From Euleptes europaea (lineage: Eukaryota > Chordata > Lepidosauria > Squamata > Sphaerodactylidae), in assembly GCF_029931775.1 (NCBI RefSeq), contig NC_079318.1, positions 26,178,159 to 26,242,158 of the forward strand: a stretch of 64,000 nt of DNA, written 5' to 3'. Below, piece by piece: positions 58,301 to 64,000 of the stretch (position 1 is its first letter; each line of letters starts with the position of its first letter). The notes below the pieces were generated by a model. It did not search any database and had not been told where the DNA came from. It saw only the letters and a list, made by a program, of their open reading frames with translations. Both the position numbers and the translations under genes were made by a program.

Positions 58301-59998
58301 CAACTAGACCCTTCACCACAGAAATTATACTATCCTTCTGCATTAGCACAGAGGGAAAGAAAGGCATATGGGGAGAGTTCTTGGAAGGCTGATGGAGGAG
58401 TTCCCAAGCTTTTCTTCCTAGAATCCCACTAATAAAATGTTGCCTTTACTAGACACTGCATTTCTGCAAAATGAATACTGTGAGGCTCCTCCCTCACTGG
58501 CCCCATGCCAGGGGAAGCTCCTCCAGGCCTTGGAACAGGAGGGAGGTTGCAGTACTTCCACCCTCTTCCCTTCCTTGGAACACCATCTTCCTTCCAGCAG
58601 GAAGTCCTGTCCATACCTTTCCTCCCTGATGTGTCCCTGGAGCTTCTCTTATGATGCCTGCCCCACCCCCTTTTCCCATGGTCCAATCCCAGTCCTGTCA
58701 CATTCTGTCACCTGTTCTGGCCGTTCTGGAGCTATGGGCAGGGCATTCACCCACCCCTTCCTGGCTGTTGCCTGCTCCTAAATTCCTCCCTCCAACCCCT
58801 AGCTCTAACAGAGCTGTGACTTGCCCAAGGTCACCCAGCTGGCCTCGTGTGCGAGAGTGGGGAAACAAACCCAGTTCACCAGATTAGCCTCGGCCGCTCA
58901 TGTGGAGGAGTGGGGAATCAAACCCGATTCTCCAGATTAGAGTCCACCGCTCCAAACCACTACACAATGCCTGTAAAAGAATATTTACAATTTTGTCATC
59001 ATGCAGAGTCCTTTCACTGATCTGTATTGAATCACACGTTCCTAAGACCTGAGCAGTGCAGCTCTGAGAAGAGGCACAAAGGGCGCAGAAGGATATAAAT
59101 TGGTTTGAGATTGCACTGAAAGTCGCTTTAGTTTTCTTTAAAAAGTGGTGGCAATTCCCACCAATTTCCCTTCCCAATGCAGACCCTTACTTTGCCCCAG
59201 GAAAAAAAATTATGGACACCTCAGTTTGCTGCAGCAGGAGGGGGAAATTTTCTCCTTCTTAAAGAAATGTAAGTGTCTTTACATCTTCAGAACTACCTGG
59301 TAGTATACAGGACCCTTTCTCTCCCATAAGAGAATCCTGTGTATACCTTAGCATTCTGCACCACAGAATGCTGAGTTCACTGAAAACCTAATCTATTAGA
59401 CTACAGATGGGCAAATTCTAGGTCTTATTCAGAATCACTTCAAAATGTGGCAATGCTTATAGGGAGCAGAAGAGTTTCTTTATGTACCTGACACAGAGTT
59501 TGGTCACAGTGTAAGCCTAAATATACTCTAATTGTTCGCATTCTTAATTTGCCTTCCTTGTTCTACTTCATGGATAATACTGGTTAGTATTAGTAATAGT
59601 TCACAAACAAAACTGGGCCAATAGAAACTATTACTGTGCCTACTTCTGCATTCAACAAGCCAGAAGATTCCACACATTAATGAAGGTCTGATATAGAACT
59701 GATATAGCTTTGAACTTCATAGGCAGCGGATAGAACTTAAATTTTAACTCTTAGAGATACATTGTGTATAGATAGTATGTCAATATTAACTCTATGTCCT
59801 TATTTTACTGGATCTCCCAGCAAGAACAAGAGCTGCTAACACAAAGAAGTATTGGGTTCTCTTCTCCCTCTTTGCACAAGAATAAAATTTAGTAATAGTT
59901 CATAGTGATCTACCTTTATTTTCTTTCGATGTTTTATTTTTGGAACATTTTTGTCAGCTGGTCTCACTATCTTTTCTGCTTTTATCCATTCGTCATAC
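31185..59998 (-). CDS. ARID4B: AT-rich interaction domain-containing protein 4B (C-terminal part of gene, 7 coding exons)
   Basis: ARID4B (SAP180/RBP1-like) is a nuclear subunit of the mSin3A-HDAC corepressor complex. The window holds seven coding exons that join with exact phases to 2,077 nt, about 691 residues out of roughly 1,310. In order: end of the chromobarrel domain ([17 protein letters not shown]), a basic-serine region ([13 protein letters not shown]), a 1,194-nt exon encoding an acidic serine-rich region and basic clusters, then the C-terminal coiled region ([36 protein letters not shown]), and the conserved end [10 protein letters not shown]. Tudor, RBB1NT and ARID exons are outside the window to the right. 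Introns contain three DIRS-type fossils, all in the gene's own orientation. No lesion is seen in the exons. Confidence 0.95.
31380..32040. other. G+C-rich unclassified block with TATA-like motif
   Basis: About 660 bp of distinctly G+C-richer DNA inside an A+T-rich intron. It contains GGGGTATAAAGGCAGCAG near 31835, followed by G+C-rich sequence with open frames on both strands but no recognisable protein. It could be an LTR or the 5' region of a retroelement; I found no matching second copy in the window. Confidence 0.4.
33478..33680 (+). mobile_element. tRNA-derived SINE
   Basis: GGGGAGGGACTGTGGCTCAG, a degenerate B box CAGGTCAATCCCTGGC, AGCTGATGTGAAAGACCCCG and TTCAGTATAAAGTGGCTTCG match the 23592 family with moderate divergence. 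Confidence 0.8.
33997..34152. repeat. DIRS fossil A: left inverted terminal repeat
   Basis: From GAGCCTTGGCTACTTACC to CGCCCCCTTGTGATCAG. The segment from CATCTTCATTATGGGTG onward is the exact inverted complement of the right terminal repeat; the outermost 50 bp or so differ between the two ends, as is usual for DIRS1-group elements. Confidence 0.85.
34385..34495. repeat. DIRS fossil A: internal complementary region
   Basis: The first half (AAGATGCCCTTCGTCCCTCT through GTAAGTAGCCAAGGCTC) complements the left outer end. The second half (TTTCTCGCTCAGAGGGAGAA through TTCATTATGGG) complements the right outer end. The two meet as they would in a circle of the element, the hallmark of the DIRS1 replication model. 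Confidence 0.85.
37389..37622. repeat. Three-fold repeat in the gag region of fossil A
   Basis: Three copies of a block of about 65 bp containing GAATCAGCTAGAAAGAATAC or close variants followed by CACTCTC, A runs and CATGG. The copies lie near 37389, 37454 and 37555. Confidence 0.75.
38195..38297 (-). mobile_element. tRNA SINE fragment inside DIRS fossil A
   Basis: GGATCTCAGGCAGAGGTCTT, CCACATCACCTACTACC and GCTCTGCCACTGAGCCACAG are the minus-strand copy of the 23592 SINE family head. It postdates the DIRS insertion or came with the element. Confidence 0.78.
38535..38835. repeat. Tandem duplication of about 150 bp in the leader of fossil A
   Basis: Both copies contain GCTTCCCGTCCTTGAATAA, AGGCGAGCCGCC, AGGCAAAAAGGCGAGCCGCC and AGCCTCCTTCATTT. 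The first starts near 38535, the second near 38685. They differ at several positions. Confidence 0.8.
39330..39456. repeat. DIRS fossil A: right inverted terminal repeat
   Basis: Begins CTGATCACAAGGGGGCG and ends TCTGAGCGAGAAAG. It is the inverted complement of the left repeat. No target-site duplication is seen outside the two ends, as expected for tyrosine-recombinase integration. Confidence 0.85.
39717..39863 (-). CDS. ARID4B: ARID4B exon: C-terminal coiled region
   Basis: 147 nt between AAATGCAG and GAAA|GTGAGT. It encodes [18 protein letters not shown] and [20 protein letters not shown], essentially identical to mammalian ARID4B. It enters after one base of a Ser codon and leaves one base of the next Ser codon. 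Confidence 0.96.
40231..40446 (-). CDS. ARID4B: ARID4B exon: serine/lysine-rich region to WSFQM
   Basis: 216 nt between TTTCTTCAG and ATGT|GTAAGT. It encodes [40 protein letters not shown] and [11 protein letters not shown]. Splicing directly to 39863 gives M-S-D-L-E-N-M, the family sequence. Confidence 0.95.
40447..40995 (-). other. ARID4B short intron (549 bp)
   Basis: A+T-rich intron with no repeat or other feature that I can identify. Confidence 0.6.
40996..41106 (-). CDS. ARID4B: ARID4B exon: basic cluster
   Basis: 111 nt between TTAATATAG and AGTG|GTAAGT. It encodes [20 protein letters not shown] and [14 protein letters not shown], a lysine-rich nuclear-localisation-like segment. Phases match both neighbours. 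Confidence 0.94.
41233..42095. mobile_element. hAT MITE, TAGGGTTGCC family, interrupted
   Basis: Starts TAGGGTTGCCAACCTCCAAA and ends GAGCTGGCAACCCTA. It is flanked by CTTCAGTG (41225-41232 and 42096-42103), a perfect 8-bp target duplication. The MITE is split after about 26 bp by a 628-bp insertion. Confidence 0.88.
41259..41886. mobile_element. Foldback element with arms of about 190 bp
   Basis: The left arm (about 41294-41482, TTTAGAATTCAAGGTGCAAG onward) and right arm (about 41701-41888, ending CTTGCACCTTGAATTCTAAA) are inverted complements with few mismatches over roughly 190 bp. The flanking AACCTCCAAATGGTAG occurs on both sides (41243-41258 and 41887-41902), a 16-bp duplication. The 220-bp centre is non-coding. 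Superfamily unknown. Confidence 0.82.
42880..43165 (+). repeat. Purine-rich low-complexity stretch
   Basis: The plus strand is dominated by A and G (GGAAGGAAACCAAATGGAGC, GGGCAATGGAAGGGGGGAAA). Overlapping open frames here on both strands reflect composition. No gene is inferred. Confidence 0.6.
44513..45706 (-). CDS. ARID4B: ARID4B large exon: acidic serine-rich region
   Basis: 1,194 nt between GTTATAACAG and AAAAAG|GTATAA. It encodes an acidic stretch ([18 protein letters not shown]), [17 protein letters not shown], a basic cluster [38 protein letters not shown], the repressive-region hallmark [20 protein letters not shown], and a serine/threonine/proline-rich end ([16 protein letters not shown]). 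It is strongly like mammalian ARID4B over its whole length. The exon is intact, with an upstream Ala codon split with the previous exon. Confidence 0.97.
45991..46206. repeat. DIRS fossil B: left inverted terminal repeat
   Basis: From AAAACAGAGTTGCACTTACC to CATCCCCTCCCTCCTCAG. The inner part (CACATGTGGGACTGCGCCTG onward) is the inverted complement of the right repeat at 55575-55770 with very few differences. Confidence 0.85.
46287..46390. repeat. DIRS fossil B: internal complementary region
   Basis: GTGTGTCTGCACCGAAGACC through GTAAGTGAAACTCTG complements the left outer end, and CATTTTCAGTCTTCGGTGCA through CCCACATGTGGG complements the right outer end. The two join without a gap. An (ATTT)n tract precedes it at about 46238-46262. 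Confidence 0.85.
48637..48765 (+). mobile_element. CR1-like 3' terminus inside fossil B
   Basis: AGCAGAGGCTGGATGGCCAT, GGGGTTGGACTGGATGGCCT and TTTGTGGTCTCTTCCAACCT, followed by the CR1-style short terminal repeat GATCTTGTGATCTTGAGA. It inserted after the outer DIRS element, opposite in orientation. Confidence 0.82.
49985..50340. repeat. Minisatellite (15-16-bp unit) in fossil B, left block
   Basis: Over twenty units of GGATCCATGGCTCTC or GGATCCATGGTTCTTT, alternating 15- and 16-bp lengths, with variants (ATGGTGATC, AGGGCTCTTT). It continues on the other side of fossil C at 54963-55080. It lies in the gag region of fossil B and produces spurious Trp-Ile-His-Gly-type frames on the plus strand. 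Confidence 0.92.
50341..50560. repeat. DIRS fossil C: left inverted terminal repeat
   Basis: From AACAGAGTTGCACTTACCAG to CCCCCTTTCCCTCAGTTCTT. From ATTGGGACTGTGCATG onward it is the inverted complement of 54790-54940, with about 8 differences in 150 positions, mostly transitions. Confidence 0.85.
50605..50740. repeat. DIRS fossil C: internal complementary region
   Basis: GTGTGCCTGCACAGAAGACA through GGTAAGTGCAAATCTG complements the left outer end; TTCGTCTTCGGTCTTCTGTG through CCCACATTGGGA complements the right outer end. The layout is the same as in fossils A and B. Confidence 0.85.
54790..54962. repeat. DIRS fossil C: right inverted terminal repeat
   Basis: Runs from CTGAGGGAAAGGGGGCGTCG to CAGAAGATCGAAGACGAA, then the minisatellite resumes at once with CCATGGTTCTTTGG. 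No target-site duplication is present. Confidence 0.85.
54963..55080. repeat. Minisatellite in fossil B, right block
   Basis: Seven or so units of GGATCCATGG followed by CTCTT or TGATC variants, the continuation of the block at 49985-50340 beyond fossil C. Confidence 0.9.
55575..55770. repeat. DIRS fossil B: right inverted terminal repeat
   Basis: GAACTGAGGAGGAAGGGGAT through CACATGTGGGGCTTCACCGA to GACTGAAAATG. It complements the left repeat (45991-46206) closely; the outer 30 bp or so differ, as expected for the group. Confidence 0.85.
56230..56690. other. Unclassified G+C-rich stretch in ARID4B intron
   Basis: G+C-rich relative to its surroundings, with CCCACTCAAGGGAGGACCAA and repeated CAGAGTGAGGGCTAC / CAGGGTGAGGGCTCC motifs. 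No terminal repeats or protein similarity seen; probably a decayed repeat of unknown family. Confidence 0.35.
57574..57766 (-). CDS. ARID4B: ARID4B exon after the chromobarrel
   Basis: 193 nt between TTTAAACTAG and CAAG|GTAATG. It encodes [35 protein letters not shown] and [14 protein letters not shown], as in mammalian ARID4B. It starts in phase 0 directly after HRKKIK and leaves one base of an Ala codon. Confidence 0.95.
57767..59913 (-). other. ARID4B intron (2.1 kb)
   Basis: It contains unclassified sequence at 57830-58190, a G+C-richer stretch at 58480-58800 and a minus-strand SINE fragment (58806-58974). 58980-59910 shows nothing recognisable beyond a weak copy of the 4510-4660 dispersed repeat. 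Confidence 0.6.
58806..58974 (-). mobile_element. tRNA-derived SINE fragment (same family as 27270-27565)
   Basis: On the minus strand: GGTTTGATTCCCCACTCCTC, ATGAGCGGCCGAGGCTAATC, GGTTTGTTTCCCCACTCTCG and TGGGTGACCTTGGGCAAGTC. Only the head half is present; the tail is missing. Confidence 0.78.
59914..59998 (-). CDS. ARID4B: ARID4B exon: end of chromobarrel domain
   Basis: 85 nt between TTTCTTCATAG and AAAG|GTAGAT. It encodes [20 protein letters not shown] and IKHRKKIK, where W is part of the chromobarrel fold. The first base completes an Arg codon of an exon that must lie to the right. Confidence 0.95.
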
Positions 59999-60549
59999 CT
60001 ATGAAGAAATAAAACACACATGGTTACATTATGGGTAATATTCAATGCACAGACTTTAGGAAGACTACTACAGATGAGCATTCTTTCAATATTCAGGATC
60101 ACAAGAATGACACTTAGCATTTATAAAGCACCCAAAGCATTTTGTATACGTGGTCTTACTGGAGCAAAAACTCATTCCAGGAGGTCAGTGTTTATTATCC
60201 CCATATTGCAAAGGAGTTAAGGCAGAAAAAGAGGGGCTGCCTAAGGCCCCCTAGGGACGTCAAGACTTGCTAATGTTTAGCTTACTCCCTTGGTCGCTAT
60301 GCTACACTAAATCTCTTTTGCATTCTTGCAACTTAGTATTCATATATACTTTTTAAACAAGTCACAGAATGAGAGGAGCTTTAATCAGGTTCTTTTCATT
60401 CTATAACTTTGTTATGAATTTGCTCTCTCCCCATATCTGCTTCAGTAGGAAAGTCACTTAATATTAGTGGAAAGCCATGAAAAAACAGTATAAGAACCAA
60501 TTGTACAAATTTTCATATCTAAACAGTCCTTAAGAGTAAGAATAAAAAC

Positions 60550-60665
60550 ACATGAACACATGAAGCTGCCTTATCCTGAATCAGACCCTTGGTCCATCAA
60601 AGTCAGTACTGTCTACTCTGACCGGCAGCAGCTCTCCAGGGTCTCAGGCAGAGGTCTTAAGAACA
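60550..60665 (-). mobile_element. tRNA SINE 3' part (23592 family)
   Basis: The plus strand reads CACATGAAGCTGCCTTATCC, CAGACCCTTGGTCCATCAAA, GTCAGTACTGTCTACTCTGA, GCAGCTCTCCAGGGTCTCAG: the reverse complement of the 23592 family tail and body, truncated before the tRNA head. Confidence 0.82.
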
Positions 60666-61050
60666 TAAGAAAAGTCACAGCCCCTCCCCTAACACAATAT
60701 TATCACAGTAAACACAGTATTATCAGTTACATAGTATCATTTATTACTGTAAACTGGTCAATTGACAGGCCTTATGCTGAAGTACAGACAAGAATGTTCA
60801 CATTATTATTCATAGTGTGGATGCAAAGAACTGTGAACAGTTTGCCAATTTCCTGTTCCTGCTGATTTCCCTTGTGTGCCCCCTCGCCCATCTTTTCCTG
60901 GGGGACTTTTGGGAATGGTCTAGCATAAAGTGTAACTGGGCCCTCCAACTGTATGAGCTGTTGTGCAGATTGTGCAAAAGTGACAGAGGAGATTTCTGCC
61001 AGTAGGAACTGCAGGCCCCTGTACTGCACACCATACACCTCAGAAGCTGG

Positions 61051-61084
61051 TGTGTGTGTGTGTGTGTGCGCGCGCACACACACA
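61051..61084 (+). repeat. (TG)n-(CG)n-(CA)n microsatellite
   Basis: TGTGTGTGTGTGTGTGTG followed by CGCGCGCACACACACA, a self-complementary alternating purine-pyrimidine run that could adopt Z-DNA or a hairpin. Confidence 0.9.
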
Positions 61085-61388
61085 TGTGAGAGAGAGCGTA
61101 AGTGTAGAAGGAAGGAGAAAACAGGAAAGACCTTTTTTACAAACATTACTCTATTCATGGTAAACTGATCAATATGTCCAAAAGAATTTATTAAAAAAGA
61201 AAACCCTTATGAAACACATTTCAGGAGATCATTTCCTATAAAACTATGCTATAGATCATTTACTATAAAAGCACCTCATGCTGGTGTATTCAGAGCATAT
61301 TTCATTCCTTCTTTTAAAAAAATAACATTTTTTAACTTTTATGAGATAAATGCATTAATTTCTACTCGACACTTGTTAAAGTATACTT

Positions 61389-61640
61389 GAGAGCCAGAGT
61401 GATGCAGGGATTAAAAGCAGCGGACTCTCATCTGGAGAAACGGGTTGGTTTCCCCATTTCTCCACATGAAGCCTGCTGGGTGACCTAGAGCTAGTCACAG
61501 TTCTCTCGGAACTCTCTCAGCCCCACCTACCTCACAAGGTGCCTGCTATGGGGGTGGGGGGGAAGGCGGCTGTAACCCGTTTTGAGACTCCTAATGGTAG
61601 AGAAAAGTGGGGTATAAAAACCAACTCTTCTTCTTCTTAT
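61389..61640 (+). mobile_element. tRNA-derived SINE (27270 family)
   Basis: GAGCCAGAGTGATGCAGGGA, GCGGACTCTCATCTGGAGAA, GGTTGGTTTCCCCATTTCTC, CTGCTGGGTGACCTAGAGCT and CTCTCTCAGCCCCACCTACC, ending AAAACCAACTCTTCTTCTTC. Full-length head to tail with moderate divergence. Confidence 0.85.
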
Positions 61641-62659
61641 ACAAGAGCAATCTCATAAGCACAAATAAATTATGGGTTTGATATTCAACGTTGGACACTG
61701 TTCAGTCAAGTACTGTGAAGTTCGCTGTGCAAGCATTCCTTATGGTGACTACATTGAAGAGATTCACTGCAATCTATGTGAAGTGTGCAGGACTTGGAAC
61801 ACAACCAGAATAAAGACTATTTCACACATTACACAAGGGCAAGCCTCCTCCTTGGCTCCTTAAGGCAAGGAGGACTGACGGTGAAGGCTGCCTTCTTGTC
61901 CTGTCTCTTGTCTCCAATGCCTATTCCATTTCTAAGCAGATCAATTTGACAGTCTCCTGGGTTTGTCCATTTAAAATCCCCATGACTGCCATTGCTGCTC
62001 CTCTCAGCCTTTGGAGAGACTGAAGGGTGGCCAATGAAAGCAATAATCTTAATCCCGCTATAGTTTCTGACTCCATGAGTCACTTGGCCAGTGCAGCTAG
62101 GTTTGGAGATCCTTCTGTCCTAGGTCTCACCAGAAATTAGATGCATCCAGTAGCAACTCTTCTATAAATGGCTATTGCCAAACTTTAATTCAATGAAGAT
62201 ATGAAGGCTGTGAATCTGAATAACTGGGAGAAGCTAAACTATTACCCTCCTCCAGCCATCCAATTTTGTCTAAACCCTGTTTACCAGCTTTTAAATACTA
62301 CCACAAATAGACACTATGCAAGAATCCAGATGTTAGGGCCAGTGGCCTACATGCAGGAGAGGACACAAGCTGTCATCGGTATATACATGAAACTCCATTC
62401 TAAATTTATAAAGTTCAACCATTAAACATACGCATTGTACACAGGTACACATGACCTGTTGGTCCACGAGCATAAAGAACAGAATAAAGGAATAAAAATA
62501 AAGGTACACAGGTTCATCAGTATGATCTCTCTTTAGTTTACTTTTGGTTTGGACTTTTAAAAAAATAGGGTGGTAAATGGCTTTGATGAGATACCTTTCA
62601 CGTGTGCTTTCAATATTACGCCTGAGGGAAAATATAAACATGTTGGGTGGGATCCAGAC

Positions 62660-62800
62660 TAAATTGGCAATTTCCACCAATTCCCCCTTCCTGCTGCAGA
62701 TCCCGATATCATTCCCAAGGTCCCCTTCTCCCCCAGAAGCAGCATTTTGTGGAGATCAGTACACTGCGGTGGGCGGGGGGGAGGGGAGTTAGAGGCAGGA
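62660..62800. repeat. Unclassified dispersed repeat, second copy
   Basis: AATTGGCAATTTCCACCAAT and TCCTGCTGCAG match the segment at 4510-4660. No open frame or terminal repeats identified. Confidence 0.4.
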
Positions 62801-63418
62801 AAGTTCCATTCTGCTCACAGAAAATTTAGTCTGGATTCAGGCTACAGTTTCCTTGAAAGGAAGGCACCTTCATCAGCAGAATGAAATTGGTTTTCTTCTC
62901 CCTGCTGCTGCAGCCCAAAATGCTATTTCTAGGTGATGGGAGGCCATTTTGGGAAGCTCAGGGGGCGGCAGCAGCAGGGGTAGGCAGAAAAATCCTGTTC
63001 TATTGATTTCAGGACCTTCTGCTAATGGAAAGTAAACTTTGGATCTAATCCATTATTTGCATGCACAAACTGTGTATCCTCCAGCTGTCAGTCCCATTTG
63101 ACCCACTCGCAAATCAGAATAAGAGTAGCTTTGGGCATTCAAAACACACGAAAAACAGGAAACATTATTAACACCAGAGCAGTGAAACAAAGTGACATGG
63201 ATCTTTCCTGTCCTCCCTCTTCCTCCAACAAAATTCTGAAACCTCCAACAAAACAAAACAAAACAACAACAAAAACCCACTAATCCTGGAGATGGCAGTA
63301 CCTGGATGGACAAAATGCCATGAGATCTGGGGGAACTGTAGTGAGGTGGAAAAAATGGGTGCAACTGCCCTGATCTTCCTCTTCTACCAGCAATGGTTTC
63401 AGTTGTGGAAGTCTCTGC

Positions 63419-63628
63419 TAGGGTTGCCAGGTCCCTCTTCGCCACCGGCGGGAGATTTTTGGGGCGGCGCCTGAGGAGGGCGGGGTTTGGGGAGGGGAGG
63501 GACTTCAATGCCATAGAGTTTAATTGCCAAAGCGGCCATTTTTCTCCAGGTGATCTGATCTCTATCGGCTGGAGATCAGTTGAATTAGCAGGAGATCTCC
63601 TGCTACTACCTGGCAGTTGGCAACCCTA
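63419..63628. mobile_element. hAT MITE, TAGGGTTGCC family, complete with target duplication
   Basis: Starts TAGGGTTGCCAGGTCCCTCT and ends CAGTTGGCAACCCTA, flanked by GTCTCTGC (63411-63418 and 63629-63636), a perfect 8-bp target duplication. The body GGCGCCTGAGGAGGGCGGGG, TTCAATGCCATAGAGTTTAA and CTGGAGATCAGTTGAATTAG is the cleanest family copy here. It is 210 bp, non-coding. Confidence 0.9.
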
Positions 63629-64000
63629 GTCTCTGCTGATGTAGCAGTGAGGTAGGGCTTATATGACTGACACCCTTTCCCCAATGTTGTCCCTAAGGCA
63701 ATGTGGGGATGTTGTTGTTTTTGCACATGCAACCCCACAACCTCCAGAACCAGCTTTTTGGAGATCTTTGGGATAGCTGGGGAAGGCAGGAGACATCTGC
63801 CTCCACCAGTGCCTTCTGTGAGCACTTATTTGTTCACAATGATTAGATTCAAGAACCTGTGTTGCATCAGGCAGAAGCGGAGCAAATATCCTCACCATAA
63901 AGAATTTTCTAATCTAAAGTCACGATGATCTAGCTAGGTACACACAACATATACTGATACAAGCCAATTCAAGTAGAGGTGAAAAGAGCATGTCGGCTCA

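Larger units (their letters stand above)
59999..64000 (-). other. ARID4B intron running off the right edge
   Basis: At least 4 kb without a recognisable exon. It contains a minus-strand SINE piece (60550-60665), a (TG)n microsatellite (61051-61084), a plus-strand SINE (61389-61640), a dispersed repeat (about 62660-62800) and a hAT MITE (63419-63628). The preceding ARID4B exon, with the start of the chromobarrel, was not found. Confidence 0.65.

Noticed and set aside
62600-62630. Possible 27-nt ARID4B microexon (RNIESTRER) with CCCTCAG acceptor and GTATCT donor
   Set aside because: I cannot match it to the ARID4B sequence I know, and such short AG...GT spacings occur by chance.
1-64000. CRISPR arrays, bacterial operons, riboswitches
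   Set aside because: The sequence is vertebrate nuclear DNA with spliced genes; the tandem arrays present are minisatellite and transposon repeats without spacer structure.

Overview
The window is vertebrate nuclear DNA, almost certainly from a squamate reptile. The host genes are intron-rich and vertebrate. The interspersed repeats are those expected of lizards and geckos: a Sauria-type tRNA SINE with a BovB-like tail, 5S-rRNA-derived SINEs, several other tRNA-derived SINEs, CR1 and L2 LINE 3' ends, many small hAT-type DNA elements, and DIRS-type tyrosine-recombinase retrotransposons. I cannot name the species from the sequence.

Two host genes are present, both on the minus strand. RBM34 is complete: 11 coding exons between 22545 (ATG) and 5163 (stop), reconstructed here with every splice phase closing, giving about 417 residues with two RRM domains. 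ARID4B is partial: its seven C-terminal coding exons lie between 59998 and 31185, about 691 residues from the end of the chromobarrel domain to the stop, followed by a 3' UTR of about 1.65 kb. Its Tudor and ARID exons must lie beyond the right edge. The order RBM34-ARID4B on one strand is the arrangement I recall for the human 1q42 locus, where TOMM20 follows RBM34; no TOMM20 exon is visible at the left edge.

Layout: 1-5131 is repeat-rich sequence downstream of RBM34 (5S SINE, two hAT-like elements, L2 3' end). 5132-22780 is RBM34 with its promoter; its introns hold a CR1 copy, L2-like and SINE copies, two hAT elements with perfect 8-bp target duplications, and in intron 1 a run of three near-perfect hairpin repeats. 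22800-29540 is intergenic: a Sauria SINE split twice by insertions, a decayed Ty3/gypsy fossil, a tandem pair of hAT MITEs, SINEs, and one small plus-strand ORF (28520-28714) that could encode a single-pass membrane microprotein. 29540-64000 is ARID4B. Its last intron carries one DIRS element (about 33997-39456). Its 11.9-kb intron carries a second (about 45991-55770) into which a third (50341-54962) has inserted.

The most interesting structures are the three DIRS-type fossils. Each has inverted terminal repeats plus an internal complementary region that reads as a junction of the two element ends. The inner one sits in a minisatellite of the outer one with no target-site duplication. All three lie in the sense orientation of ARID4B and carry a consensus-like splice donor at their termini. 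The repeated hairpins, hAT families that share an internal polypurine module, and the candidate microprotein are the other points worth checking.
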